Source: an uncultured Alistipes sp. (GTDB lineage Bacteria > Bacteroidota > Bacteroidia > Bacteroidales > Rikenellaceae). From it: DNA of 54,778 bases. The stretch is from positions 1 to 54,778 of the forward strand of contig CAAGGR010000006.1 in the NCBI GenBank assembly GCA_900769445.1, read 5' to 3'. A program made the position numbers and the translations under genes. Below, in pieces: positions 41,124 through 50,586 of the stretch; the stretch's first letter is position 1; each line of letters opens with the position of its first letter. Below the pieces are notes generated by a model. It worked only from the letters and a program-made list of their open reading frames with translations, was not told the origin of the DNA and ran no database searches.

Positions 41124-42107
41124 TTAGAGCTTATTCAAAGCATCGAAGCCCTGACCGTAGACACCCATTACAGAGCCGACAGTGATAAACGCACATGAAT
41201 CCTGCTCTCTAATGAGTTTCAAAATCATAGATGTATCACGCTTGCGGCATACCACCATAACAGCCTTCGATGGAGTCTTAGTATACCAGCCCATAGCATC
41301 GATAAGAGTAGCGCCTCGGTGAGCCTTAGTGTTAATCATATCTGCCATAGCCTCGTAGTCCTTACAGAAGATCATAATCTGGTTAGACTGCTGGTTACCC
41401 GACTGCACAAAATCTACGGTATAGCCAATAACGGCAATCATAATGAAACCGTAAATCATACGAGCAAATGCCAACGATGACAATGGCTCAATAGTCGTAG
41501 GCTCGATTACATCCGCACCATTTGCAATGGTTACAACAGTTGTAAGAAAGACCGACGAGATAAGGATACCACAGTCGGTCATAAGCAACACCTTACCGTA
41601 GCTTACAGTACGGAACTTATTGATAATCATCGCAACGATATCTGTACCACCAGTTGAACCGCCCTGCATAAACGATACTGCAATACCCAAACCGCAAGAT
41701 GCAGCACCAAGCACCACTAACAATAGGCGCCAAGCATCCACACCCTTCAACATATTGACCATCAAGTCTGGCTCAATGCACGACTCTACGACATTGAACA
41801 TCACAGACATCATAAAGATACAGTATAGGGTCTTGATACCGAACTTCCAACCCACGATCATAACACCAAGGATAAGAAGCACACAGTTGATGATAAACAC
41901 CAAGGTACCAATAGTAAGGAATCCTGTTACCGAACTTGGAAGGATAGCATTGATAAGTGTCGCCAAACCTGCAGCACCACCACCCATACCTCCTGCGGGA
42001 AGTACACACAAAAGCCAACCAAAGGCATAGCAGAACATACCAAAGGTCATCAAGAGATACTCCTTGATACCAACAAGAATCGAACGAGAAGAGATAGATA
42101 CACCCAT
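41124..42107 (-). CDS. YitT-family membrane protein (DUF2179 C-terminal domain)
   Basis: 327 residues. Five or six hydrophobic segments fill about 15-235, with the family motifs LPAGGMGGGAAGLATLI and FMQGGSTGGTDIVAMIINK. The C-terminal domain (about 240-320), with GATLIDAMGWYTKTPSKAVMVVCRKRD and DSCAFITVGSVMGVYGQGF, is DUF2179. The family is widespread in Bacteroidetes and Firmicutes; the transported substrate is unknown. It is upstream of priA. Minus-strand TACTTTTG (42190-42183) is a plausible -7 box giving a leader of about 70 nt. Confidence 0.9.
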   Translation of the reverse strand: MGVSISSRSILVGIKEYLLMTFGMFCYAFGWLLCVLPAGGMGGGAAGLATLINAILPSSVTGFLTIGTLVFIINCVLLILGVMIVGWKFGIKTLYCIFMMSVMFNVVESCIEPDLMVNMLKGVDAWRLLLVVLGAASCGLGIAVSFMQGGSTGGTDIVAMIINKFRTVSYGKVLLMTDCGILISSVFLTTVVTIANGADVIEPTTIEPLSSLAFARMIYGFIMIAVIGYTVDFVQSGNQQSNQIMIFCKDYEAMADMINTKAHRGATLIDAMGWYTKTPSKAVMVVCRKRDTSMILKLIREQDSCAFITVGSVMGVYGQGFDALNKL

Positions 42108-42226
42108 GTCAATTCAAAAATTAGCAAATTACAAATATCTTGCGAGACTAAATATTATATATTTCAATATCTAAATATCGCGCAAAAGTACAAACTTTCG
42201 CCCAAATCAAGCAACTTTTATAAACT

Positions 42227-42250
42227 ATTTTGAGTATCACCCCTCAAAAT
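42227..42250 (-). terminator. Weak hairpin after the distal GH92 gene
   Basis: ATTTTGAG (42227-42234) pairs with CTCAAAAT (42243-42250). On the minus strand it is followed by AGTTTATAA, so as a terminator it would be weak. Confidence 0.45.
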
Positions 42251-42271
42251 CACAAAAATATACTACCGAGA

Positions 42272-44452
42272 TTAGTACCAGCAAACTCTATTTGCTCCCA
42301 TCTTAAATGATAGGCGACCACCTGCAACAATCTCATCGTGAGTGATATAGTTGCGATTGAGAGCCTTACCATTAAGCTCCACACTCTGGATATAGCGCGC
42401 CTCCTCGCTGTAGCCCTTACGCTCCACGATAAACTCGCCACCCTTAACATCGATCTCTGCACGATCAACCAAAGGTACACCAATAACATACCTGCCCGCA
42501 GCTGGCTCCACAGGGTAGAAACCGAGGGTTGTCATAATATACCATGCCGACATCTGACCAACATCCTCGTTACCCGCAAGGCCATCAACCTCAGTAGAGT
42601 ACATCGTGTCGCAAATCTCATAAATAAGGTCTGCCGCCTTCCAAGGCTCACCCAACATAGTGTAGAAGTAGACAATATGGTGGCTTGGCTCGTTGCCGTG
42701 AACATACTGACCAATAAGACCAGAGATATCTGGTGTTACATCCTCGCCCTCCATCTTTGAGTCTGCGGTAAAGAGACCATCAAGACGCTCGATAGTCTGC
42801 TCCACACCACCGAAGCACTCAACCAAAAGGTCGAGATCCTGAGGCACAAGCCAAGTGTACTGCCAAGCATTACCCTCGCAATACTCGTTGGCGATACGCG
42901 ATGCGTTGAATGGGTTGAAGTCCTCACGCCACTCGCCAGTCGATGACTTACCGCGCACAAAGCCTGTTGTTGGGTCGAAGTAGTTCATCCATGAGTGGCT
43001 ACGCTGCTCGAGATATGCCTCCTCCTCGCTCTTGCCAAGCTTGCGAGCCACCTCAACAGCGGCAGCATCGGCAATAGCAAACTCCATATCATGAGCGATA
43101 GACTCGCCCTGCAAGTCGTTAGGCATATAGCCATACTGCTTACGGTAGCGGCCACCACGAATATCGTGCATACAAGAGCCATAGATAGCCTCCCAAGCGC
43201 GCTCCGCATCGATACCCTTAATGCCCTTAGCCACAGCGTCCGAAACAGCAATAATACCTGGAGAGCCAACCATACAACCATTATCCCAACCCCAAAGGTG
43301 CCAGATAGGTAGGAAGCCCTGCTCGTCGTAGATGTTTAGCATCGTATTGATAACATCATCCATACGCTCTGGGTGGGTGATAGTCATCAATGGCAACTTG
43401 GTACGGTATGTATCCCACAACGAGAATGTTGTGTAAGTATCGTGTCCTGGGTCAGTATGCACCACATTATCAGCACCACGATATGTGCGATCGACATCCG
43501 AGAAGAGCGATGGTGCAACGTACATATGATACATACCAGTATAGAAGATCTCCATCTGCTCCTCAGTAGCACCGTATATACGAATCTTGCTCAACTCCTT
43601 AGCCCACTTTGCGCGTGTCTCCTCACGCACCTCGTCGAACTCCTTTGTTGCAACCTCCTCGTTGAAGTTCAACTCTGCACCCTCAGCGCTTGTAGAAGAT
43701 AGCGCCACCTTAATTCCAATCTGCTCACCCTCAACAGTCTTGAAGTTAATACGATAGTAGTAGCCATACTCGGTGATAGGTTCGAAACTCTCGAAAGGCT
43801 TCGAAAACTCTATAACGAAGTATACCTTCTGGTTGTTTGACCAACCCCAGCTATGACGACGACCCACAATGCGAGTCTCGCTTACAGCCTCAGCGAACAA
43901 CTCCTCTGGGCGGTCGAAGCAGCCACCATGTGCAAGATCGAGGATAACAGCCGCCTCATCGCTCTCTGGGAAGGTGTAGCGGTGGATACCGCCACGCTCC
44001 GTAGCGGTCATCTCAGCTACGATATTGTAGCGTGTAAGAGGCACCGAGTAGTAACCTGGCTCTACAACCTCCTGTGTGCGGTCTGCCTCAGACCAGAAGC
44101 CTGTAGAGTAGTCTCCCAAGCGACCACGACCATACTCCACCTCGCCTACAACTGGCATAAGCGTAACATCGAACAAGTCGCCACAGCCAGTACCCGAAAG
44201 GTGGGTGTGTGAGAAGCCGATAACACTATTCTCCGAGTCGTGGTAACCAGAACACCAATCCCACTCCTGAGTAATGCTTGTTGGTCCCACCTGAACCATA
44301 CCAAATGGGGCATTAGCGCCAACAAAGACATGACCATGACCGCCTGAGCCAATCTTTGGATTTACCGATGCTACATAATCGACCTTTGGAGTTGCCGAGC
44401 AACCTGCCAACATGGCTGTTAGAGCCATAAGAGCAAACAATTTTACCTTCAT
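42272..44452 (-). CDS. GH92 alpha-mannosidase, lipoprotein
   Basis: A 726-residue calcium-dependent exo-acting alpha-mannosidase by family. The signal peptide ends in a lipobox (MLAGC, Cys18). The N-terminal beta-sandwich carries PKIGSGGHGHVFVGANAPFG and GFSHTHLSGTGCGDL. The helical barrel carries YTTFSLWDTYRTKLPL, NEYCEGNAWQYTWLVPQD and LAGNEDVGQMSAWYIMTTLGFYP, the last being the GH92 signature around the catalytic-base region. Most GH92 enzymes hydrolyse alpha-1,2-, 1,3- or 1,4-mannosides in N-glycans or yeast mannan; the linkage cannot be read from the sequence. It is the last gene of a four-gene operon, one base after the preceding GH92 gene. Confidence 0.93.
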   Translation of the reverse strand: MKVKLFALMALTAMLAGCSATPKVDYVASVNPKIGSGGHGHVFVGANAPFGMVQVGPTSITQEWDWCSGYHDSENSVIGFSHTHLSGTGCGDLFDVTLMPVVGEVEYGRGRLGDYSTGFWSEADRTQEVVEPGYYSVPLTRYNIVAEMTATERGGIHRYTFPESDEAAVILDLAHGGCFDRPEELFAEAVSETRIVGRRHSWGWSNNQKVYFVIEFSKPFESFEPITEYGYYYRINFKTVEGEQIGIKVALSSTSAEGAELNFNEEVATKEFDEVREETRAKWAKELSKIRIYGATEEQMEIFYTGMYHMYVAPSLFSDVDRTYRGADNVVHTDPGHDTYTTFSLWDTYRTKLPLMTITHPERMDDVINTMLNIYDEQGFLPIWHLWGWDNGCMVGSPGIIAVSDAVAKGIKGIDAERAWEAIYGSCMHDIRGGRYRKQYGYMPNDLQGESIAHDMEFAIADAAAVEVARKLGKSEEEAYLEQRSHSWMNYFDPTTGFVRGKSSTGEWREDFNPFNASRIANEYCEGNAWQYTWLVPQDLDLLVECFGGVEQTIERLDGLFTADSKMEGEDVTPDISGLIGQYVHGNEPSHHIVYFYTMLGEPWKAADLIYEICDTMYSTEVDGLAGNEDVGQMSAWYIMTTLGFYPVEPAAGRYVIGVPLVDRAEIDVKGGEFIVERKGYSEEARYIQSVELNGKALNRNYITHDEIVAGGRLSFKMGANRVCWY

Positions 44453-44453
44453 T

Positions 44454-46688
44454 TTATTTTAGTTTTAGTTTTAATATTTTCCCCTTCATAAGTTCATCGT
44501 GAGAGATACGGTAACGGTTAAAACCCTTGTTACCCAACTTTATCGACTCGATATAGTCGCCACGACCCTGACACTCAATAACAATTGTACCATTAGCAGT
44601 ATCCATCTCTATCCTATCGAAACGTGGCGTTGTGATAGTGTAGTATGGCTCGCCAGGACAATCGGGATATATACCCATCATAGAGAATACCGCCCACGCA
44701 GACATAGTACCCGTGTCATCGTTGCCTGGCAAACCCTCAGGCGCCGTTGTATAGTTCTCATCAAGCAGACGCTTTACAAGTTGCTGTGTGCGCCACTCCT
44801 CGCCACTTATGCGACTAAAGAGATATGGGTATGCGATATCTGGCTCATTGGTAGGGTCGTAGAGACCATTCTCAAAAATATACCACAAACGCTCAGTAAA
44901 TGGTTTGCTACCACCCATAATCTTAATAAGCCCCTCAACATCGTGTGGCACAAAGAAGGTGTAGTTCCAAGCACTACCCTCATGGAAACCTACGGTATTC
45001 GAGAAGTTTGCTCCCGCCTCAGGGTCGAAAGGCGTAATGAAAGCACCACTCTCGTCGATAGGTCGCAGAGAGGCATACTCCTTAGAGTAGTAGTTTCTCC
45101 AACCCACAGCCCGAGCCTCCATCTGCGCTGCAAACTCCTCATCGCCCATAGCTCGTGCAAACTTTGCAAGGGCATTATCCGCTACATAGTACTCCAAAGC
45201 ATGCGATACAGAGTTATCACCCGACATATCCTGCGCAAAGAGTCCAACGGGGATATAGCCCTTCGCTATATATGGGTCGATATCTGGACGTATAGGGTTG
45301 CTCTTGCCAGCAGTCGTCGCCGAGCGCTTCATAGCCTCATAGGCACACTGTACATCGAACTCGCGCAGACCCTTAAGATAACTATCCACAATAACAGGTA
45401 TTGCTGGATCACCCTCCATAGTAAATGTCTCTCTGCCATATAACTCCCATCGTGGCAACCAACCCCACTCCTTCGACATATCTACCATTGAGTGCAGCAT
45501 ATCGGTCTGCACATCGGGATATACAAGGGTTAACAACTGATGTAGGTTACGATAGGTGTCCCACAACGAGAAGACGGTATAGCGGTCATAGTCCTTCGCT
45601 ACACCCGTAGCACCACTCTCCATCTTTGGGTACTCGCCATTGACATCACTAACAATATTTGGATGTATAAGCGAGTGATATAGAGCGGTATAGAAGATTG
45701 TTCGGTCGGCATCCGTACCTCCCGAGACGCGAATCTTACCCAATGCCTCATCCCACTTCTCACGAGCTAACTCCCTAACATTGCCAAAGCCTCGACTACC
45801 AACCTCGGTATTGAGGTTTTTGCGAGCATTCTCTATCGAGGTGTATGATATACCGACTCTAACCTCTACCACCGTGCCTGGCTCAACATCACCCAACGAG
45901 AAGAAGAAGCCAATGTCGTTACCCATCATCTCACGATTGTAGTTCTCGTATATCTTGTACTCGCCACTATCGCCCGACCACTGCGCCTCAATACCCGTCA
46001 TCTCAGGTTGCAGCTTCCAATAACCCGTCTTAGAAACCTGCTTGTTGATGCGCACAACAAAATAGACTGGGAAGACCGCCTGATTAGTGTAGCAGAAGGT
46101 ACCAAGCAGACGCATACCCTCAACCTCGGTATCGCTAACACGACGCAGCATCGCACCCGACTCGTTAGATAGCGACGTTCCCAAATTCACAAGGATATTT
46201 GCCTCGCCACCCTCCAAGAAGGTATAACGCTCTACCGATGCGCGCTCCGATGCTGTAGCCTCAGCACGTACTCCATACTTCTCATATGTCGTAGCGTAGT
46301 ATCCCACCTCGGCGACCTCATCGTAATAGGTTGAGCCGTGGTCGTATCTATCTGGCAGAATATCGCCCACGGTAGGCATCGTAATTACAGCTCCCAGTTC
46401 TGGGCATCCAACACCGCTCAATGCGCCGTGAGCAAAGCCCACGCTGTATCTATTTCGGATATCGTAAGGTGCTGACCACCAGCGATTATCCTTATCAAAA
46501 CGATTCAGCGTAGAGCCTGTTACATTAAACGGAACAGCCGCCATCATACCATGCGGCACAATAGCGCCTGGATGCGTTACCGAGTAGTCGGCAGTACCGA
46601 TAAATGGATCTACCCACTGCGACGGCTCTTCAGCTCTTAGCCCCAAACTAACAACAAGGGCAAATAGGGTTAATAGTACTCTTATCAT
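44454..46688 (-). CDS. GH92 alpha-mannosidase, periplasmic
   Basis: 744 residues with a type I signal peptide (cleavage near residue 20, LGLRAEEPS). Family motifs: VDPFIGTADYSVTHPGAIVPHGM, GFAHGALSGVGCPELG, YTVFSLWDTYRNLHQLL, FHEGSAWNYTFFVPHD and LPGNDDTGTMSAWAVFSMMG. The N-terminal motif differs from the neighbouring GH92 (HPGAIVPHG against HVFVGANAPFG), so the two are not recent duplicates and may cut different mannose linkages. It starts one base after the GH97 gene, and the next GH92 starts one base after it, so the three are co-translated from one message. Confidence 0.93.
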   Translation of the reverse strand: MIRVLLTLFALVVSLGLRAEEPSQWVDPFIGTADYSVTHPGAIVPHGMMAAVPFNVTGSTLNRFDKDNRWWSAPYDIRNRYSVGFAHGALSGVGCPELGAVITMPTVGDILPDRYDHGSTYYDEVAEVGYYATTYEKYGVRAEATASERASVERYTFLEGGEANILVNLGTSLSNESGAMLRRVSDTEVEGMRLLGTFCYTNQAVFPVYFVVRINKQVSKTGYWKLQPEMTGIEAQWSGDSGEYKIYENYNREMMGNDIGFFFSLGDVEPGTVVEVRVGISYTSIENARKNLNTEVGSRGFGNVRELAREKWDEALGKIRVSGGTDADRTIFYTALYHSLIHPNIVSDVNGEYPKMESGATGVAKDYDRYTVFSLWDTYRNLHQLLTLVYPDVQTDMLHSMVDMSKEWGWLPRWELYGRETFTMEGDPAIPVIVDSYLKGLREFDVQCAYEAMKRSATTAGKSNPIRPDIDPYIAKGYIPVGLFAQDMSGDNSVSHALEYYVADNALAKFARAMGDEEFAAQMEARAVGWRNYYSKEYASLRPIDESGAFITPFDPEAGANFSNTVGFHEGSAWNYTFFVPHDVEGLIKIMGGSKPFTERLWYIFENGLYDPTNEPDIAYPYLFSRISGEEWRTQQLVKRLLDENYTTAPEGLPGNDDTGTMSAWAVFSMMGIYPDCPGEPYYTITTPRFDRIEMDTANGTIVIECQGRGDYIESIKLGNKGFNRYRISHDELMKGKILKLKLK

Positions 46689-46689
46689 A

Positions 46690-48609
46690 TTATCTCTTAA
46701 TCTTCACAACAAAACCTCCACCTACAGACATCCATACTCTCAACTCCCCATCAACAGAGGTACTATATTCATACTTCGAAGCACACTCCTTATCGTCGGA
46801 GTATATCTCTATATGGCCATACTCCTCGCCAGCCAACGATACCACCACCTCGCGAGCAGCATTACCATTAAGGCCAGCAATATAGATGGCATCATCACTC
46901 TCTCGCCTTACTACTATATACTCACCAATAACACCCTCCAAAGACTCCATATCCCTCCAAGTAGTGGGCATCTGAGCCACAAAACGAGTATAGTCTGGCT
47001 CCTGCTCATAGTTTGTAGGCGAATCACAAAGCATAGCAAGAGGCTGATCGTAAACAACATACATGGCCAACTGATGACAACGTGTACCCTGACTCATAGG
47101 TCGCGAGTAGTTAGGCTCATACTCCTCTCGTGGCGCATTACGCATAGCTCCAGGAGTGTAGTCCATAGGGCCTGCTACGGCACGAATAAATGGAATTGTT
47201 ACATCGTAGGTTATCTGGTCGTGTTCTCTGCCAAGCCACTTCATCGTCTCAAGGCCATGCACACCCTCAAAATTAATAGCATTAGGATAGGTGCGCTGCA
47301 AGCCTGTTGGCTTATAAACACCATGATAATCAACAAGAAGATGATATTTCGCCGCCACCTCTGCCAACTCATAAACAAAGCGCACCATCTGCTGATCATC
47401 CCTATCAAGGAAGTCTACTTTGAAGCCCTTAACACCCATCTCTGAGAAGTGCTTACACAACCCCTCTATATCTCGCTGCAATGCCCAATAGCCAGCCCAG
47501 AGGATGATGCCCACGTTGCGCTCATTGCCATACTCCACCAACTCCTGAATATCAATCTCAGGCACCACCTGCATAAGGTCTGCTTCACCCTTCACAGCCC
47601 AACCCTCGTCGAGGATAACATACTCTATTCCGTAGCGCGAAGCGAAGTCGATGTAGTATTTATAGGTCTCATTGTTGACACCAGTTTTGAAGTCAACACC
47701 CTCAAGACCCCAGTCGTTCCACCACTCCCAGGCAACCTTGCCAGGTTTTATCCACGAAGTATCCTCTATGCGACAATCATCTGCCAAGTTCCAAACTAAA
47801 CGGCTATCTGCCAACTCTCTATCCTTCTCCGCAATCACAACACCACGCCAAGGGAATGTTCGACCACCGCAACACTCAGCGATATAGGGCTTTCGCGACC
47901 TCACAACACCCTGCAACATATTATAATCGCCCTGCTCCACAACATCTGGCACAGTGGCAAACTCCGTATCTATAACACCATCCTGGTCGCGATTCGATAG
48001 AAACATACCCGGGTAGTCCTCAAGATTGGACTCCACGATACATAGCTTGAGTCCATTATGCTCCACTACAGCAGGAGTAAATATCAATCTGCGCCAATCT
48101 ATATTTCCAAGTGAGACATAGTCATAAGTGTTCTCAAACGAGGTGTAGAACTGAGTCGCATAATCCGTAGTGGCATCGGGCTTAAAGTTAACATAGGGTA
48201 TCCACGCCATATCCATCTCCGCAAAGGAGAACTCTGCCAACTCATCAACGACGTAATAATCTCCAGCTATGTCTGAGATAAAGCGGTATGCAACGCCATC
48301 GTTATACGCGCGAAACTCCACCTCGAACTCCCCAAAATCGACAACACAACCCCTATACTGCTCATTCTCGGTTGGGGTCTTCGCCATCACCTCAGCACCC
48401 TCTCCCCAAACACCTTTGGATGTAGTCATACTAAGGCGCGAAGGAGCTACAACCTCAACCCCATTGTGTGATGCTGACCAACGAAGAGCGCCATCACCCC
48501 ACTCCAACACGATGCTGTTAGCTCCCGATGGAGATGACACCACATAATTCTCCGCAAATGCCGCAACAGAGCTAACAATAATTGACAATATGGCTACCAA
48601 CCTCTTCAT
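46690..48609 (-). CDS. GH97 glycoside hydrolase, probably retaining type
   Basis: 639 residues with a type I signal peptide (MKRLVAILSIIVSSVAAFAE). The N-terminal beta-sandwich starts VVSSPSGANSIVLEW. The barrel has WEWWNDWGLEGVDFKTGVNN, YVILDEGWAVKG, and MGVKGFKVDFLDRDDQQMV, followed by LLVDYHGVYKPTGLQRTYPN and NFEGVHGLE. Calcium-dependent GH97 enzymes are either inverting alpha-glucosidases (SusB) or retaining alpha-galactosidases with an Asp nucleophile; the KVDF Asp with LDRDDQ points to the retaining group. It precedes two GH92 genes, which suggests action on a host or plant glycan containing alpha-galactose and mannose. The gap to rlmN is 5 bases. Confidence 0.92.
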   Translation of the reverse strand: MKRLVAILSIIVSSVAAFAENYVVSSPSGANSIVLEWGDGALRWSASHNGVEVVAPSRLSMTTSKGVWGEGAEVMAKTPTENEQYRGCVVDFGEFEVEFRAYNDGVAYRFISDIAGDYYVVDELAEFSFAEMDMAWIPYVNFKPDATTDYATQFYTSFENTYDYVSLGNIDWRRLIFTPAVVEHNGLKLCIVESNLEDYPGMFLSNRDQDGVIDTEFATVPDVVEQGDYNMLQGVVRSRKPYIAECCGGRTFPWRGVVIAEKDRELADSRLVWNLADDCRIEDTSWIKPGKVAWEWWNDWGLEGVDFKTGVNNETYKYYIDFASRYGIEYVILDEGWAVKGEADLMQVVPEIDIQELVEYGNERNVGIILWAGYWALQRDIEGLCKHFSEMGVKGFKVDFLDRDDQQMVRFVYELAEVAAKYHLLVDYHGVYKPTGLQRTYPNAINFEGVHGLETMKWLGREHDQITYDVTIPFIRAVAGPMDYTPGAMRNAPREEYEPNYSRPMSQGTRCHQLAMYVVYDQPLAMLCDSPTNYEQEPDYTRFVAQMPTTWRDMESLEGVIGEYIVVRRESDDAIYIAGLNGNAAREVVVSLAGEEYGHIEIYSDDKECASKYEYSTSVDGELRVWMSVGGGFVVKIKR

Positions 48610-48614
48610 CCGCT

Positions 48615-49643
48615 CTACCTTTTCTCAGCCGTTGATAGTAGTCCACACGCCGCCTCTATATCCTCGCCTCGTGAGGCACGCAACGTAGTCTGAATACCAC
48701 GCTTCGTAAGTGTATCTCTAAACTCTATAATCTTCTCAAGCTCAGGCGAGTAGAATGGCGAATCAGGAATCTTGTGGAAGCGGATAAGGTTGATACGACA
48801 CTTGATACCATCAAGCAGACGCGATAGCTCCTTAATATGTCGCATCGAGCAATTCATACCCTCCAACACGATATACTCAAAAGAGACACGGCGCTGGTGG
48901 GTAAAATCGTAGCGACGCAAGATATCGCATACCTCACGAATAGAGTAGCTATTCTCGATAGGCATAATCTCCTTTCGCTCCTCAGGAAATGGGTTGTGCA
49001 GCGAGACAGCGATATGCACCTTCGACTCATCAAGCAGTCGTGGCAGGGTCTTGGCAACACCCGCCGTAGATACCGTAATACGCGTTGGCGACCACGCCAT
49101 ACCCCACTCCGACGTAAGGATATCAAGCGCTCGAAGCAGATTATCGATATTATCCAAAGGCTCGCCCATACCCATAAATACGAGGTTTGTCAACCTATCT
49201 CGCTCGGGGATAGACAACACTTGGTTAATAATCTCTGTAGCAGATAGATGGTGGCGAAATCCCATGCGACCTGTAGCGCAGAATTTACACCCCATTTTGC
49301 ATCCCGCCTGCGACGACACACAGAGGGTCATACGCTCACCATCGGGGATGAGTGCCGACTCGATATACTCGCCCTGCGATGTGCGGAAGAGATACTTCTT
49401 AGTGCCATCCTGCGACACCGATACCTTCAGCGGTGCAGAGAGTCCCAACTCGCAATGCTCCTTCAACCTTTCACGCGCCACCTTCGAGAGGTCGGTCATC
49501 GCATCTATATCGGTTACAAAACGAGTATACAACCACTTAGCTATCTGCTTAGGAGCAAAGCGAGGCAGGTCGAGCGACTCACATATAGTCCTCAACTGCT
49601 CCAAAGATGCTCCATATAGCTCTATTTTTTTGCTCTCTGACAT
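48615..49643 (-). CDS. rlmN: Dual-specificity 23S rRNA A2503/tRNA A37 C2-methyltransferase
   Basis: A 342-residue radical SAM enzyme that makes 2-methyladenosine. The radical SAM cluster is Cys115, Cys119 and Cys122 (CKMGCKFC). The two further catalytic cysteines of the mechanism are Cys108 (TLCVSSQAG) and Cys333 (EAACGLL). Other motifs are VFMGMGEPLDN and VSTAGVAKTLPRL. It has its own probable promoter (minus-strand TAACTTTG at 49676-49669) and is the first gene of the message that continues into three glycosidase genes. Confidence 0.96.
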   Translation of the reverse strand: MSESKKIELYGASLEQLRTICESLDLPRFAPKQIAKWLYTRFVTDIDAMTDLSKVARERLKEHCELGLSAPLKVSVSQDGTKKYLFRTSQGEYIESALIPDGERMTLCVSSQAGCKMGCKFCATGRMGFRHHLSATEIINQVLSIPERDRLTNLVFMGMGEPLDNIDNLLRALDILTSEWGMAWSPTRITVSTAGVAKTLPRLLDESKVHIAVSLHNPFPEERKEIMPIENSYSIREVCDILRRYDFTHQRRVSFEYIVLEGMNCSMRHIKELSRLLDGIKCRINLIRFHKIPDSPFYSPELEKIIEFRDTLTKRGIQTTLRASRGEDIEAACGLLSTAEKR

Positions 49644-49668
49644 ACCACGTGCAATATAATATCGACCA

Positions 49669-49676
49669 CAAAGTTA
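49669..49676 (-). promoter_or_regulatory. Probable -7 box for rlmN and the glycosidase genes
   Basis: Minus-strand TAACTTTG, an exact -7 match, about 26 bases before the rlmN start. The -33 region is AT-rich without a clear TTTG. Confidence 0.45.
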
Positions 49677-49729
49677 GTAAAAATTAAATATTTTTAGGGT
49701 CAATATTACTTTTTTTAGAAATTTATATA

Positions 49730-49737
49730 TATCTTTG
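49730..49737 (+). promoter_or_regulatory. Probable -7 box for tonB
   Basis: TATCTTTG, an exact -7 match, about 70 bases before the tonB start. It is divergent from the rlmN promoter. Confidence 0.45.
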
Positions 49738-49807
49738 CGTAGTGTAGTGCGCATATGTGGTTACTACAACCGGCATAAGTAATTAAAAACTAAAAAATTA
49801 ACTATAA

Positions 49808-50509
49808 ATGGAGATTAAGAAATCACCAAAAGCAGATCTTCAGGATAAGAGAATGCTTTTCTTGCTCTTTGGTCTTGTAATTGCATTGGGTATTACTGGA
49901 CTCGCTTTTTCTATCAACTCTAAGCCTAAGGCTGGTGAGTACACACCACCTAAGCGCGAGACTACCGAGATGGAGCAGATAGACAACACTCGTCAGGATC
50001 AGCCTGAGACACCACCTGAGCAGCAGAAGGCACAGGCACAGGTTGTAACAGATGTCCTTAACATCGTATCTAACGACCAGAAGATCGAGACAAATATCGT
50101 CTTCGTGGAGGATGCTGATGACTTCGCAGATTTCGAGATGATTATCGAGGACAAGGAGGAGGATATTACCGAGGAGGAGATCTTCTTCACAGTAGAGGAG
50201 ATGCCTAAGTTCCGTGGTGGTGGTCTTCCAGAGTTCCGTAACTGGGTACAGCAGAACGTAAAGTATCCACAGATTGCTCTTGAGAATGGTATCCAGGGTA
50301 ACGTAGTTGTTCAGTTCGTTGTGGGTGCTGATGGTAAGATGACAAACTTCAAGGTTCTCCAGTCTCCAGATAAGACTCTTGCTGATGCAACCATTGAGGT
50401 CTTGAAGAAGGCTAACGAGATGAAGAATGGTTGGAAGCCAGGTAAGCAGCGTGGTAAGCCAGTAAAGGTATCATTTACACTTCCTGTTGCGTTTAAGATC
50501 CAGATCTAA
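49808..50509 (+). CDS. tonB: TonB-family energy transducer
   Basis: 233 residues. One N-terminal membrane helix (about 17-37) anchors the protein. A periplasmic linker rich in Pro, Glu and Gln spans about 42-130 (ETPPEQQKAQAQ, and the acidic EDKEEDITEEE). The TonB C-terminal domain (about 135-233) has FRGGGLPEFRNWVQQNVKYP, GNVVVQFVVGADGKMTNFKV and KPVKVSFTLPVAFKI. It transmits ExbB/ExbD energy to SusC-type transporters. No exbB/exbD is adjacent. It is a single gene followed by a terminator. Confidence 0.93.
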   Translation: MEIKKSPKADLQDKRMLFLLFGLVIALGITGLAFSINSKPKAGEYTPPKRETTEMEQIDNTRQDQPETPPEQQKAQAQVVTDVLNIVSNDQKIETNIVFVEDADDFADFEMIIEDKEEDITEEEIFFTVEEMPKFRGGGLPEFRNWVQQNVKYPQIALENGIQGNVVVQFVVGADGKMTNFKVLQSPDKTLADATIEVLKKANEMKNGWKPGKQRGKPVKVSFTLPVAFKIQI

Positions 50510-50525
50510 TAAACCAAATCGACTT

Positions 50526-50570
50526 AAATGGGCGCGTTCAACTTACTATTTGGACTCGCCCATTTTTAGT
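50526..50570 (+). terminator. Terminator after tonB
   Basis: AAATGGGCG (50526-50534) pairs with CGCCCATTT (50557-50565) around a 22-base loop, then TTTAG. Confidence 0.75.
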
Positions 50571-50586
50571 ACAATTAATAGACGAA

